Shown piece by piece: positions 22,127 to 30,379 of a stretch of DNA of 33,579 bases. The notes under the pieces are model-generated. The model had not been told where the DNA came from. It saw only the letters and a list, made by a program, of their open reading frames with translations, and made no database searches. Every line of letters starts with the position of its first letter. Within the stretch, counting starts at the first letter, position 1. Both the position numbers and the translations under genes were made by a program. Source of the DNA: Alteromonadaceae bacterium (lineage in GTDB: Bacteria > Pseudomonadota > Gammaproteobacteria > Enterobacterales > Alteromonadaceae); assembly GCA_013216015.1 (NCBI GenBank), contig JABSOI010000067.1, forward strand, positions 1 through 33,579, given 5' to 3'.

Positions 22127-23056
22127 ATGTCTAAAATGATGTCTAAAAAATTAATCTCTGTTTTCCTATTAACCATTGCAAGCTGTTCCGAACTCTGGGC
22201 TCAACAAATCATTCCACTTTGGCAGAAAGGGGCTATACCCAATTACCAGACTTCACAAGGTAAAGAAATTATTCCTCCCAGAAACATTGTGTTTATTAAA
22301 AATGTTCAAATTCCAACTTTAGAGATATTTTTACCCTCGAAGCTAAACGCTAACGGTCAGGCTGTACTGATACTCCCCGGTGGCGCTTACAGTGGAGTTG
22401 CTTACGACTGGGAAGGTTCGGATTATGCGAAATGGTTTAACAGTCAGGGCATTGCCGCCTTTGTGCTGAAATACCGTATGCCACAAGCGAAATCTGTCAT
22501 TACCTCCTATAAAGCACCCATTCAAGATGCCCAGAGAGCTATCCGAACTATCCGCTTTCATGCCACCACGTTCAACATTAATAAAAACAAAGTTGGCGTA
22601 ATCGGCTCATCCGCAGGTGGACATTTAGCTTCAACTCTGGCCACCCATTTAACGACAAACTATTATAAGTCTAAAGACGCGGTTGATACTGAAAGCTTCA
22701 GACCTGATTTTATGATGCTGATATATCCGGTTATCAGTATGAAAAATGGTATTACCCACCAAGGTTCCCGAAATAATCTTTTGGGTAAAGCACCATCAGA
22801 AAATTTAATTATGCAGTTCTCAAATGAAACACAGGTAACAGCAAATACACCGCCAACGTTTATCATCCATTCTGGCGATGATAAAGCCGTACCTGTAGAA
22901 AACTCGATAAGAATGTATCAGGCATTAGTTAAACATAAAGTAAAAACCACTATGCATATCTACCCTGAAGGTGGCCACGGATATAGCTTGGGAATTAACA
23001 GTAACAAAGCACCTAATTGGACAAGTATTGCCGCTAAATGGTTACAAACACTTTAA
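22127..23056 (+). CDS. Secreted alpha/beta-hydrolase esterase
   Basis: A 309-residue serine esterase of the acetylxylan-esterase/BD-FAE-like type, different from the one at 2260. LPGGAYSG (83-90) is the oxyanion region. G160-S-S162-A-G-G gives nucleophile S162, HSGDDKAVP holds the acid (D251 or D252), and H284 in GGHGYS completes the triad. The N-terminus may be a lipoprotein signal (IASC, Cys20) or a standard signal cleaved after LWA (residue 25); the two cannot be separated by eye. Divergent from the sulfatase genes, it probably deacylates the same glycan. Confidence 0.87.
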   Translation: MSKMMSKKLISVFLLTIASCSELWAQQIIPLWQKGAIPNYQTSQGKEIIPPRNIVFIKNVQIPTLEIFLPSKLNANGQAVLILPGGAYSGVAYDWEGSDYAKWFNSQGIAAFVLKYRMPQAKSVITSYKAPIQDAQRAIRTIRFHATTFNINKNKVGVIGSSAGGHLASTLATHLTTNYYKSKDAVDTESFRPDFMMLIYPVISMKNGITHQGSRNNLLGKAPSENLIMQFSNETQVTANTPPTFIIHSGDDKAVPVENSIRMYQALVKHKVKTTMHIYPEGGHGYSLGINSNKAPNWTSIAAKWLQTL

Positions 23057-23234
23057 GGTGCAATTTGTGTGGATAGCGCCCCACGAAGGGAATAAGTAAT
23101 GCTTACTAAAATGTGAAACGAAGCGAAACCGAACAAACGTTAAGTGTCCCAGTTTATTTTGTTTAAAAAATTACTTGGACTATTTAAAATATATGAGACA
23201 ATTCAGGCCGCAATAACATACCACATGGCTCATT

Positions 23235-23471
23235 ATGAAACTTTTAGTTCGCAACCTTTCTCGCTCAACAACCGAACAAGAAATCCGTATTTTGTTTTCT
23301 ACTCATGGCTCTGTTACTCAATGTAACTTAGTTTTAGACCAAGAAACAGGGAAATCAAAAGGCTTTGCCTTCGTTGAAATGCCTAATAAAACTGAAGCGG
23401 AATCTGCAATTTCAACTTTACATGAAACAAGGGTTGCAAAGAACAGAATTCGAGTGAAAATAGCTCAATAA
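23235..23471 (+). CDS. Small RRM-type RNA-binding protein
   Basis: A 78-residue single RNA-recognition-motif protein. RNP2 is LLVRNL (3-8) and RNP1 is KGFAFVEM (42-49), with the aromatic residues F44 and F46 expected to stack on RNA. The length equals one RRM domain with no tail. Similar small RRM proteins in Proteobacteria and Cyanobacteria are linked to cold response, but no role is shown here. It is monocistronic with its own terminator and unrelated to the flanking polysaccharide genes. Confidence 0.92.
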   Translation: MKLLVRNLSRSTTEQEIRILFSTHGSVTQCNLVLDQETGKSKGFAFVEMPNKTEAESAISTLHETRVAKNRIRVKIAQ

Positions 23472-23496
23472 TAAATTTATCACTATAAGATAGAAC

Positions 23497-23528
23497 AAAA
23501 GCCAGCTTCAAGTTATGCTGGCTTTTTT
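23497..23528 (+). terminator. Intrinsic terminator of the RRM gene
   Basis: AAAAGCCAGC and GCTGGCTTTT form a 10-bp stem with a 10-nt loop, with T residues continuing to 23528. It lies 25 nt after the stop codon. The A-run on the other side could also serve the minus strand, but the MFS gene ends further away. Confidence 0.92.
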
Positions 23529-23704
23529 ATTACTGAACACAACAGGATAACGCTGCAATATACGGCTAAGTAATATTTAGTGCCCATCTTCTTCTCGCCC
23601 GAACCAACCCATACTTAATTTCACTTAAAATACTAGAATACTTTAGCTACACTTTATTAATAATAATTGGGTATTGTAAACAGGTTGTCATGAATATATT
23701 GGTA

Positions 23705-24931
23705 TTATTCAGGGATTTTGGTTAATGTTGCTGAGCTTTGTTTGTGAAAAAACATTGCCAACGAACAAGTAACGCCACAAATAATTATAATAACGGCCAG
23801 ATCACTAACGTTAATGTTACTCGCTTGGCTTATGACAAAAGTTATCGCAAAACCACAACTGAACCGAATAAAACCGGCCAGTGCTGCTGCCTTGCCAGAC
23901 TGAAGCTTAATACACTGTAATAACTGGCTCATTGAGGTTGATAACACTATCGCAATACCCATGGTTACAAAGCCCATCAGCAGCGCAAATAACACGATAG
24001 CAACAGCCGATACTTCCAAACCTACAAGCGGGGCAATAAATTTTGCGTAGTCTACCGAAAATAACATTGCTGTACCGGCGATAATGATCGTCATATAACC
24101 AGTTTTAAGCATAGTTTCAGTGCTGTATCTCTTCAAAGCCGCTGATAACACTATATTTGCTACAATCATCCATGCCGCGTTGAAAGCAAACAACAACGAA
24201 AATTGAAATTCTGTTAAATGCCAATCAACTATAAAGATCACTGGAGAACTGGCGATAAAGGCAAATAAAGCGACAAATGCTGCGGAATTCACCAGCAGAT
24301 ATGAAAAGTAATTCGCATTCAACAACATCTGCATATAACTCACAGGCCTTACCGTTTGGTCAGGTTTTAAGCTGGCAGGGTTAGTTTCTGGCAGTGAAGT
24401 CAATATCCAGAAAAACAGTGAAAAAGCATAAATAGCCAGGAAATAAAAAATACTCTGCCAGCCATAAATTTCATTTAACATTGCCCCGATGGTCGGTGCT
24501 ATTAAAGGTGCGATACCGATAGTGGCCGAAACGATCGCAATAGTTTTGGTCAGTTCCGTTTTATCATAAACATCCCTGCATATAGCAAAGCAACTAACCG
24601 CACCGGCGCAGGCCCCTAAACCGAGTAAGAATCGCCCCAACATTAACGTTTCGACAGATTCTGCCTGTGCGCACAGCAATGCCGCAAAACCAAATAGCCC
24701 CATCCCGACCAATAACACATTACGTCGGCCAAAATTGTCTGACAATGGCCCGTAGATAAGCTGACCCAGCGCGAATGTGGCAAAGAACAATGCTAGGCTG
24801 GTCTGTACCATCGCCATATTTGTAGCCAGCGCATCGGCAATGGTTGGCATGACAGGCAAATATATATCGGTTGACAAAGCAGCCAAACAGCCCATTGCCA
24901 CCAACATAAGCATCAAGTGTTGTTTTTTCAT
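23705..24931 (-). CDS. MFS drug transporter, Bcr/CflA family
   Basis: A 408-residue inner-membrane proton antiporter-type exporter with about 12 hydrophobic segments. STDIYLPVMP (20-29) in helix 1 is a hallmark of the Bcr/CflA group. GPLSDNFGRR (61-70) is MFS motif A in the loop between helices 2 and 3. APLIAPTIGAML fits the antiporter motif C region. It is divergently transcribed from a LysR regulator 154 bp away, the usual arrangement for a regulator controlling an efflux gene. The exported compound is unknown. Confidence 0.92.
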   Translation of the reverse strand: MKKQHLMLMLVAMGCLAALSTDIYLPVMPTIADALATNMAMVQTSLALFFATFALGQLIYGPLSDNFGRRNVLLVGMGLFGFAALLCAQAESVETLMLGRFLLGLGACAGAVSCFAICRDVYDKTELTKTIAIVSATIGIAPLIAPTIGAMLNEIYGWQSIFYFLAIYAFSLFFWILTSLPETNPASLKPDQTVRPVSYMQMLLNANYFSYLLVNSAAFVALFAFIASSPVIFIVDWHLTEFQFSLLFAFNAAWMIVANIVLSAALKRYSTETMLKTGYMTIIIAGTAMLFSVDYAKFIAPLVGLEVSAVAIVLFALLMGFVTMGIAIVLSTSMSQLLQCIKLQSGKAAALAGFIRFSCGFAITFVISQASNINVSDLAVIIIICGVTCSLAMFFHKQSSATLTKIPE

Positions 24932-24995
24932 TAATTAAACCCTCAAGTAAATGTGTTTTTAGCTTAACCAGCTTTATAACAGAAATATAATTGAT

Positions 24996-25075
24996 ATCAT
25001 AAACCTTAAGCATAAGTAAAATTTATGATAGGTGGAATTTATGAAAGATAAGATTTATGATAAGAAAATTTATGA
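24996..25075 (+). promoter_or_regulatory. Inverted repeat and four phased ATTTATGA repeats
   Basis: ATCATAAA (24996-25003) and TTTATGAT (25022-25029) form an inverted repeat. ATTTATGA recurs at 25021, 25037, 25053 and 25068 (spacing 16, 16, 15 bp), just before the LysR-type start. These probably include the regulator's own binding site between the divergent genes, with the spacing reflecting tandem duplication. Confidence 0.6.
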
Positions 25076-25085
25076 GAGGTAAAAG

Positions 25086-25946
25086 GTGAGTATTTCCATT
25101 GAACTGATGCGCAACTTTAAAGAAGTGGCTCTATGCGGCAATATTTCCCAGGCGGCCAACCATGTAGGACTAACACAACCAGCGTTAAGCTCGTCGATAA
25201 AAAAATTGGAACATCAACTCAAAGCCGAACTGTTTCATCGCTCAAAAAAGGGCGTATCACTGACCAGAGCAGGCAAAATATTACTGAACCACAGTGAGTC
25301 GCTATTAAGAGATTGGGAGCGGATAACCAGCGCTATTGCGTACGACAACAGTCATATCAGCGGATGTTATTCTATGGGCATCCATCCGACCCTCTCTTCG
25401 GTTACTTTAGCCAAATTCTTGCCTACACTGATGCACCAACACCCACTATTGACGTTTTCATTCTTCCATGGCGGTTCACAACTGATCACCGAGAAAATCC
25501 TAAACTACGAACTGGATTTTGGTATCATCATCAATCCCATCAGCCACCCAGGCCTAAGTTACGTCCAGTTGTTTGAAGATCAAGTGAAATTTTATCAATC
25601 GAAAAGGCGAACAACACCAACTGATAACTGTATTGTAGTGTATAACGCAAAAATGTTTCAATGTGAGCGTTTGATGGAGCAAGCCCATACTCAGAAGCTG
25701 TTTGCTGGTAACCGGGTATTGCATGTTGATGAATTACATGTCATTGCTTCACTGGTTGTGGCAGATATCGGTTATGGCATATTACCGAAACTAGTGGCAG
25801 ACAGTCACTATGGTGATTCAATTGAAGAAGTTAAAGATTCTCCTGTTTACCTTGACCGCTGCTGTTTGGTGAGCAGAAAACAACAGCAAACTTCTGCCGC
25901 CGCTACGTATATACAAGAAGCAATAATTAAAACTTTTGGCGTGTAG
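25086..25946 (+). CDS. LysR-family transcriptional regulator
   Basis: A 286-residue regulator. The N-terminal winged helix-turn-helix (about residues 1-60: NFKEVALCGNISQAANHVG, LTQPALSSSIKKLEHQL, then LFHRSKKGVSLTRAG) is a clear LysR DNA-binding domain, followed by a linker helix and a type-2 periplasmic-binding-like effector domain (about 90-286). The start is GTG at 25086; the upstream repeats end 10 nt before it. Divergent from the Bcr/CflA transporter, which it presumably controls. Effector unknown. Confidence 0.92.
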   Translation: MSISIELMRNFKEVALCGNISQAANHVGLTQPALSSSIKKLEHQLKAELFHRSKKGVSLTRAGKILLNHSESLLRDWERITSAIAYDNSHISGCYSMGIHPTLSSVTLAKFLPTLMHQHPLLTFSFFHGGSQLITEKILNYELDFGIIINPISHPGLSYVQLFEDQVKFYQSKRRTTPTDNCIVVYNAKMFQCERLMEQAHTQKLFAGNRVLHVDELHVIASLVVADIGYGILPKLVADSHYGDSIEEVKDSPVYLDRCCLVSRKQQQTSAAATYIQEAIIKTFGV

Positions 25947-26186
25947 CACAGATAATTCATGCATAATAATGGAAGGCTCAGCATCATGTGAAGTTCGTAA
26001 ATCTGATCTTGAATATCAAGCACTAATGGAAGTATAAATTCAAACAACCTATCACAGATTTTATTTATTCAAGCCGTTGAATATGAACACTTGATAGTAT
26101 TTAAAAAATGAAGCGTTTCATGTACACAATGCTGTATAACAGATTTATATAAAAATAAGAAATAATTATCAATATCTGAAGCCACT

Positions 26187-26435
26187 TTAAACAAAGGGCT
26201 CCAAGAGGGATTTCCTAGGTATAATAAAATGAACTTTGTGATGGCCTTTACCACACGACAAACATTGATAAACGGCAAACCCAGTAGCTTTACTGCCACA
26301 GTCGAGCATCTTTGTGATTTCTGCACAATAATAATCGGAATTATAACGGGGATGTTTTATGACAAACGCAGACCAATGATCAGTAAAGATCTGTTTGAAC
26401 CGTGCTAATTTTGATTTCAATCCTTTGAAATTCAT
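26187..26435 (-). pseudogene. IS91-family transposase, N-terminal remnant
   Basis: The frame gives 82 residues; MNFKGLKSKLARFKQIFTDH and the zinc-binding pattern CGSKATGFAVYQCLSCGKG are the N-terminal domain of IS91-type rolling-circle transposases. After HHKVHF the family normally continues with more cysteines and the catalytic HUH region. Here it runs into a 43-bp repeat (26189-26231) and stops. The catalytic part is absent. The C-terminal part of an IS91-type transposase is found separately at 32845-33579. Confidence 0.75.
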
Positions 26436-26563
26436 GTTTCTTAAATTTAGCTATAAATCCTTTGAATTTAGTATAACTTAATCACTGGTTATTTTTCAAC
26501 CAACATTTTGGATCGTAGATAAACAAAGGGCTATAATTGGGATTTCCTAGGTGTAATAAAATG
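26189..26563. mobile_element. IS91 fragment flanked by a 43-bp direct repeat
   Basis: Copies at 26189-26231 and 26521-26563 match at 38 of 43 positions (both contain GGGATTTCCTAGGT). They lie 332 bp apart and enclose the transposase remnant. The repeats may be element ends or a duplication from insertion and deletion; which one cannot be decided here. Confidence 0.6.
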
Positions 26564-26672
26564 GTGTTATAGGATGTTAACACCACTCTAAAAGCAGTTA
26601 AAAACATACATCAGAAACCCACACTATAAAAATTTTTTTTTGATAACAGTCGTCATAATAATACCTTCGATC

Positions 26673-28999
26673 TTAACTTGCAACTTCCGAACAACTTTCA
26701 TTTACGTTAACTAATATACCATCATTTAATAAATAAACTTGCTCAGCCATGTTAATTGTTTCTTGTCTATGAGCGATCATAATACGCGTCATAGGCAAGT
26801 GCTGAATTTGTTCACTAATTTTAGCTTCATTGTCTTTATCTAAATGACTTGTTGCTTCATCCAAAAAGAGCACACATGGTGATTGGTAAAGCGCACGGGC
26901 GAGCAGTAAACGTTGGATTTGTCCACCCGATAGGTTAGAACCCATGTCACCTACTAACGAGTTATAGCCCATGGACATTTTGTTAATATCATCATGAATA
27001 GCCGCCAAGTGAGCACATTGTTCTATTTTTAAATAATTGGGCTGAGGATCAAAGAAGCTAATATTGTCAGCGATAGATCCAGCAAGTAGAGTATCATCTT
27101 GCGTGACTGCGGCAATATGTTTGCGATAATTTTTAAGACCAACTTGGGTGATATCCTTACCGTCGAGTAATATTTTACCTGAGGTGGGTTGTAATAACCC
27201 CAACATAATCTTCATTAATGTAGTTTTACCTGCACCTGAAGGCCCGGTAATCGCAATAGAATCACTCGCATCAAGTGTTAGGTTAACATTGTTTAATATG
27301 AGCGTTTGCTCATCACTGTAACTAAAGCAGATATTTTCCAGCGTTAGTTGGCCTTTGGGTTCGTTACTTTCTCCATTTGAAAAAACAACTTCGCCTTCGC
27401 GATTAGCTTCTTGCTCAGTTAAAGCAATATCGGCAATACGGTCAAGGTGCAAACGCATCATTTTAAATTGAATAATTTGCTCAATTAAATTAGCAAATCT
27501 ATCGGTTAACTGCCCTTTATACCCATCACCATTCAAAATGCAGGTTTTGATTCGTTTAAAAAACATATTTACTGCGTTGCTGAATCTTAAATAAGAATAA
27601 CTTATCCGGCGAATCAGCGTCTTGTAACTATGCTTTTTAATTCACCTCAAATTCCCGCATTTTGAAAGGTAACGGGTATATAGGCAATAAATGCCAGAAC
27701 CATACCTACAGATAAACTATTTGCCATCACCATAATGGCAGCAAAATAAATAACAAGTACATTTTCTAAACTAAACAACAGCTTATTAAAAGAATCAAAA
27801 CTAATTTTCAAGCGCCCTAAACGAATTTCACTGTTAATCACTTCCGCATAGCGATTTTGCCAAATGCCTTGGCGCTGCGATTCATTACCAAAAAGCTTGA
27901 TGGTTTGCATAGCACGAATATTTTCTAAAAAGTTAGACTGCTCTTTGGCTGAGTTTTGGATCATCTCTTCTGTCGCTTGATGAAGCGGTCGATATAGCGC
28001 TAAACGTACAATGGTATAAAGTATTATTGCGGCTAACACTACAACGGTAAGCTTAACAGAATAGAGCAGCATCATAATTAACACAGTAATAGCCATCACA
28101 CCATCAACCAGAGTTTCAACAAAACCAGTGGTAATACGCTCACGTATTTGTGCTAACGAGCCAAAACGTGAAACAATATCGCCAATATGACGAGATTCAA
28201 AATAGTTCATTGGCAAGCGCAATAAATGCCTAAGCAGGTTTACTCCCATTTGCATATTAAGCAAACTCGATAGGCGTAAAATTAACCAACTTCGCACTGC
28301 ATTAGTCACTACAGAAATAATGGCAATTAACGCAAAGCCTATGGCTAAAACCATGAGTAATGGTTTATCAAAACTAATGAGCACCTCATCAACCACCCAC
28401 TGCATATAATAAGGGGTCATTAAGGCAAATAATTGCAATACAAGAGATAAACCAATCAGCTTAAAAAGCCCCGCCTTTAAACCAGACATAGAACTCCACA
28501 ACTGAGTGAACTTCATTTGGGCTTGTTCTTGCTTAACTTCAAACTTGCTGGTTGGCGTAAGTTCTAAACAAATACCAGTAAAATGCTGGCTAAACTCTTC
28601 CGTATTTAACGTGCGCTTACCCATTGCAGGATCGTTAATTGAAAACTTCGCTGCTTGTCCTTTTCCTGATACTTTAATGAGCACGACAAAGTGATTTAAG
28701 TCCCAATGTAAAATACAAGGCGTAACGAGTTTAGGCACTTCATCTATAGGACATTGTAAAGCTCGGCTCGCTAGCCCTAAACTATCACCTAGCTCAATAA
28801 GTTGCTGAAGATTCATGCCCTTTAAGTTAGCAGAAAAACGCTTACGCATGGCTGGCATGTCAAGTTGATGACCGTGATAACAGGCTACCATTGCCATTGA
28901 GGCTAAGCCGCATTCAGCTATTTCTGATTGTAAAATTAAAGGAACGCTCTTCGATGTTGAAAAATTTAACTGGTGCTGCTTTATCACTTCTGTTGACAT
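26673..28999 (-). pseudogene. C39-peptidase ABC exporter, split by a 159-bp MITE
   Basis: Without the insertion this is a 721-residue peptidase-containing ABC transporter (CvaB/LagD/SunT type), which cuts the leader from double-glycine peptides and exports them. The N-terminal C39 peptidase has C30 (AECGLA), H103 (LNHFVVL) and D123 (NDPA). The membrane domain covers about 155-440. The nucleotide-binding domain has Walker A GPSGAGKTT, signature LSGGQ, Walker B CVLFLDEAT and H-loop IAHR. The MITE at 27520-27678 separates membrane domain from ATPase; deleting it with one TA joins LAFIAY to KGQLTDRF in frame. The first half ends 10 residues into the element, so the exporter should be dead. Substrate: probably the peptide at 30076-30189. 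Confidence 0.9.
27520..27678. mobile_element. IS630-type MITE, copy 2, in the ABC exporter
   Basis: A 159-bp non-coding element with ends TACCCATCACCATTCAAAAT (plus, left) and TACCCGTTACCTTTCAAAAT (complement, right). It is flanked by TA at 27518-27519 and 27679-27680. It shares internal sequence with copy 1, such as ttaCTgCGTTGCT on the left and TTCACCTCAAATTCCCGCAT on the right. Same family, diverged in the middle. Confidence 0.87.
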
Positions 29000-29026
29000 T
29001 TGATTTAAGTACTCTGTAAATTTCTA

Positions 29027-29299
29027 TTAATTACCTAAAATTAAAAATGGCACAATAAAAATAAAAAGTTGAATAAACTTGGGGAATTTGAAACTATATA
29101 TTGCAGCACACAAAGCAATTAAAGAGCCGAACAGGTATGATAAATACTTCCCTTTTTTATCACTTAACTCTGAAAATAACGTCGAATCCAAACTAAATAA
29201 TATTGTAATAATACCAAACAGTAAAAATGCGATCACCGCAGTATACCATCTCTCTCCTGTTGTATACTCGTGATTTTTCTTTCTAAATACCTTTATCAT
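29027..29299 (-). CDS. Small three-helix membrane protein in the peptide cluster
   Basis: About 90 residues from ATG at 29299 (MIKVFRKKNHEYTTGERWY), chosen because AAGG lies about 9 nt upstream and the stop of the protease gene is just before it (29310-29312). Three hydrophobic helices are visible: YTAVIAFLLFGIITILFSL, LSYLFGSLIALCAAIYSF and FIQLFIFIVPFLIL. I do not recognise the family. Small multi-helix membrane proteins beside a bacteriocin precursor are often immunity proteins, so that is a reasonable inference. The exporter gene starts 27 nt further on. Confidence 0.72.
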   Translation of the reverse strand: MIKVFRKKNHEYTTGERWYTAVIAFLLFGIITILFSLDSTLFSELSDKKGKYLSYLFGSLIALCAAIYSFKFPKFIQLFIFIVPFLILGN

Positions 29300-29309
29300 C
29301 AACCGTACC

Positions 29310-30020
29310 TTAATAGTTTTCAAAGTTGTTGTTTTTGCAAAAAACATTAAAAACTAGGTTTTTATTAACTTCATACTCACTATCACTCTTAATAAATAAA
29401 AAATCTATATAGGAAACCTTTTTCACTTCTAATAGATAATAAGCTTTAACCCATGATTCAAAATAAAATTGCTGTTTTGAACTTTCCCCCCAAGTTTTAA
29501 ATGCATCGCAAATATCTAATGTAGGTTTTCCTCTATAATATTCAGCCCCTCCTTCCAACACCCAAGCAGGAGCTATAAAAAAAAAGTTAAAAAAACCTAA
29601 TATTTCTCTTTGATTAATGTGTTCTAATTCATGTGTAAAAACATTACTTTCTTTAAGTTCAAATTTATTAATAGCGTAATTATTTATAAAAATTTTATTT
29701 GTAATACCTGTCATACCAAGTTCATCATCATTAAAGCTCGCACTTAAAAAGTTATATATGGCTAAATTACGAACGCTTTTGGCTTGGACATCATCACAAG
29801 AAATAACTACATGAGCGTTTTTAAAGTAATCTTGAGCACATACATCTAATGGGTTTGTATATGGAGGAAATGTGTAAGCGAGCACATAAAGAATTAAGAT
29901 TAAAGATAAAACACTTTCTAAAAGCTTTTTTGTTTTAATAAATAGAGATAATCGAGAATAATTTTTAATTAAAACAGGAAAAATCAGTATTAAAAATTTA
30001 TTTTTCATGAATGATTTCAC
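29310..30020 (-). CDS. Membrane-anchored gluzincin metallopeptidase
   Basis: A 236-residue protein with a hydrophobic N-terminal segment (LLESVLSLILILYVLAY, about 33-49), predicting a membrane anchor. H130-E-L-E-H134 is the zinc-binding HExxH motif. PAWVLEGGAEYYRG (151-164) matches the P-x-W-x-x-E-G-x-A-x-Y pattern of peptidase-MA-like gluzincins, with E156 as the probable third zinc ligand. The catalytic set therefore looks complete. The start is GTG at 30020 or ATG at 30008; neither has a good ribosome-binding site. It lies between the double-glycine peptide gene and the exporter, 55 nt after the peptide stop. It may trim or degrade the peptide; not shown. Confidence 0.78.
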   Translation of the reverse strand: MKSFMKNKFLILIFPVLIKNYSRLSLFIKTKKLLESVLSLILILYVLAYTFPPYTNPLDVCAQDYFKNAHVVISCDDVQAKSVRNLAIYNFLSASFNDDELGMTGITNKIFINNYAINKFELKESNVFTHELEHINQREILGFFNFFFIAPAWVLEGGAEYYRGKPTLDICDAFKTWGESSKQQFYFESWVKAYYLLEVKKVSYIDFLFIKSDSEYEVNKNLVFNVFCKNNNFENY

Positions 30021-30075
30021 TTTTATGAAGGAGAGGGAAACAGATATAATATAACATTCCCCTCTACAAAGTAAC

Positions 30076-30189
30076 TTAGTAAGCTTTACTCATAAATATT
30101 AAACCACCGAGAAATAGTGCTCCTCGAATAGCAAAAATAACAAACCCACCATTTACTTCTTGAATTTCTGTTTCTGTTAATTCACGCAT
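30076..30189 (-). CDS. Double-glycine leader peptide (bacteriocin/microcin-like precursor)
   Basis: This 37-residue gene begins at the ATG at 30189, with GGAG about 9 nt upstream. The leader MRELTETEIQEVNGG matches the consensus of class II bacteriocin/microcin leaders, with hydrophobic residues at -12, -7 and -4 and G-G at -2/-1. The 22-residue core (residues 16-37) is very hydrophobic, contains one Arg and one Lys, and has glycines spaced as in membrane-inserting peptides (FAIRGALFLGGLIF). The C39 exporter downstream is the expected processing partner and the HlyD adaptor lies upstream. Antimicrobial or signalling activity is inference. The gene itself is intact although both export genes are broken. 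Confidence 0.82.
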   Translation of the reverse strand: MRELTETEIQEVNGGFVIFAIRGALFLGGLIFMSKAY

Positions 30190-30240
30190 AATGATATACT
30201 CCATATATCCGACATTAAATTATCGGGTTATTGATTTGCA

Positions 30241-30313
30241 AATCTCAACTTTTGAGATTGCGATTAATAGGCTGGCTTTAGTTGTTCTCTCTAAAGTTTG
30301 ACTAAAGTCAGCC
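30241..30313 (-). promoter_or_regulatory. Two hairpins upstream of the peptide gene
   Basis: AATCTCAA-ctt-TTGAGATT (30241-30259) is a perfect 8-bp stem. GGCTGGCTTTAGT (30270-30282) pairs at 12 of 13 positions with ACTAAAGTCAGCC (30301-30313). They lie 52-124 nt before the peptide start on the minus strand and may form a structured leader or separate HlyD from peptide transcription. Confidence 0.45.
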
Positions 30314-30340
30314 GCTTTATTTTCCAACAAAGTTACTCTT

Positions 30341-30366
30341 AAAAAAGAGTTTCCTCATCAGGAAAA
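30341..30366 (-). terminator. Possible terminator after the HlyD gene
   Basis: On the minus strand TTTCCT-gatg-AGGAAA is followed by ctcTTTTTT, 14 nt after the HlyD stop. A second small stem (ACTCTT/AAGAGT) overlaps the T run. Confidence 0.5.
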
Positions 30367-30379
30367 TTCTTCTAGATAT

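Noticed and set aside
23139-23153. Possible third family B MITE end (gtcccagtt)
   Set aside because: Only about nine bases match and no inverted partner was seen nearby.
13694-25075. CRISPR-like arrays at 13694-13776 and 25021-25075
   Set aside because: Units abut directly or have 7-8-bp gaps, there are no unique spacers of normal length, and no cas genes are present.
26069-26326. 85-residue minus-strand frame overlapping the IS91 remnant
   Set aside because: It is in a different frame from the recognisable transposase sequence, with no family resemblance or clear ribosome-binding site.
27521-27566. Start of the ATPase half of the exporter at 27566
   Set aside because: The first 16 residues of that frame are encoded by the MITE; the true sequence continues from LAFIAY.
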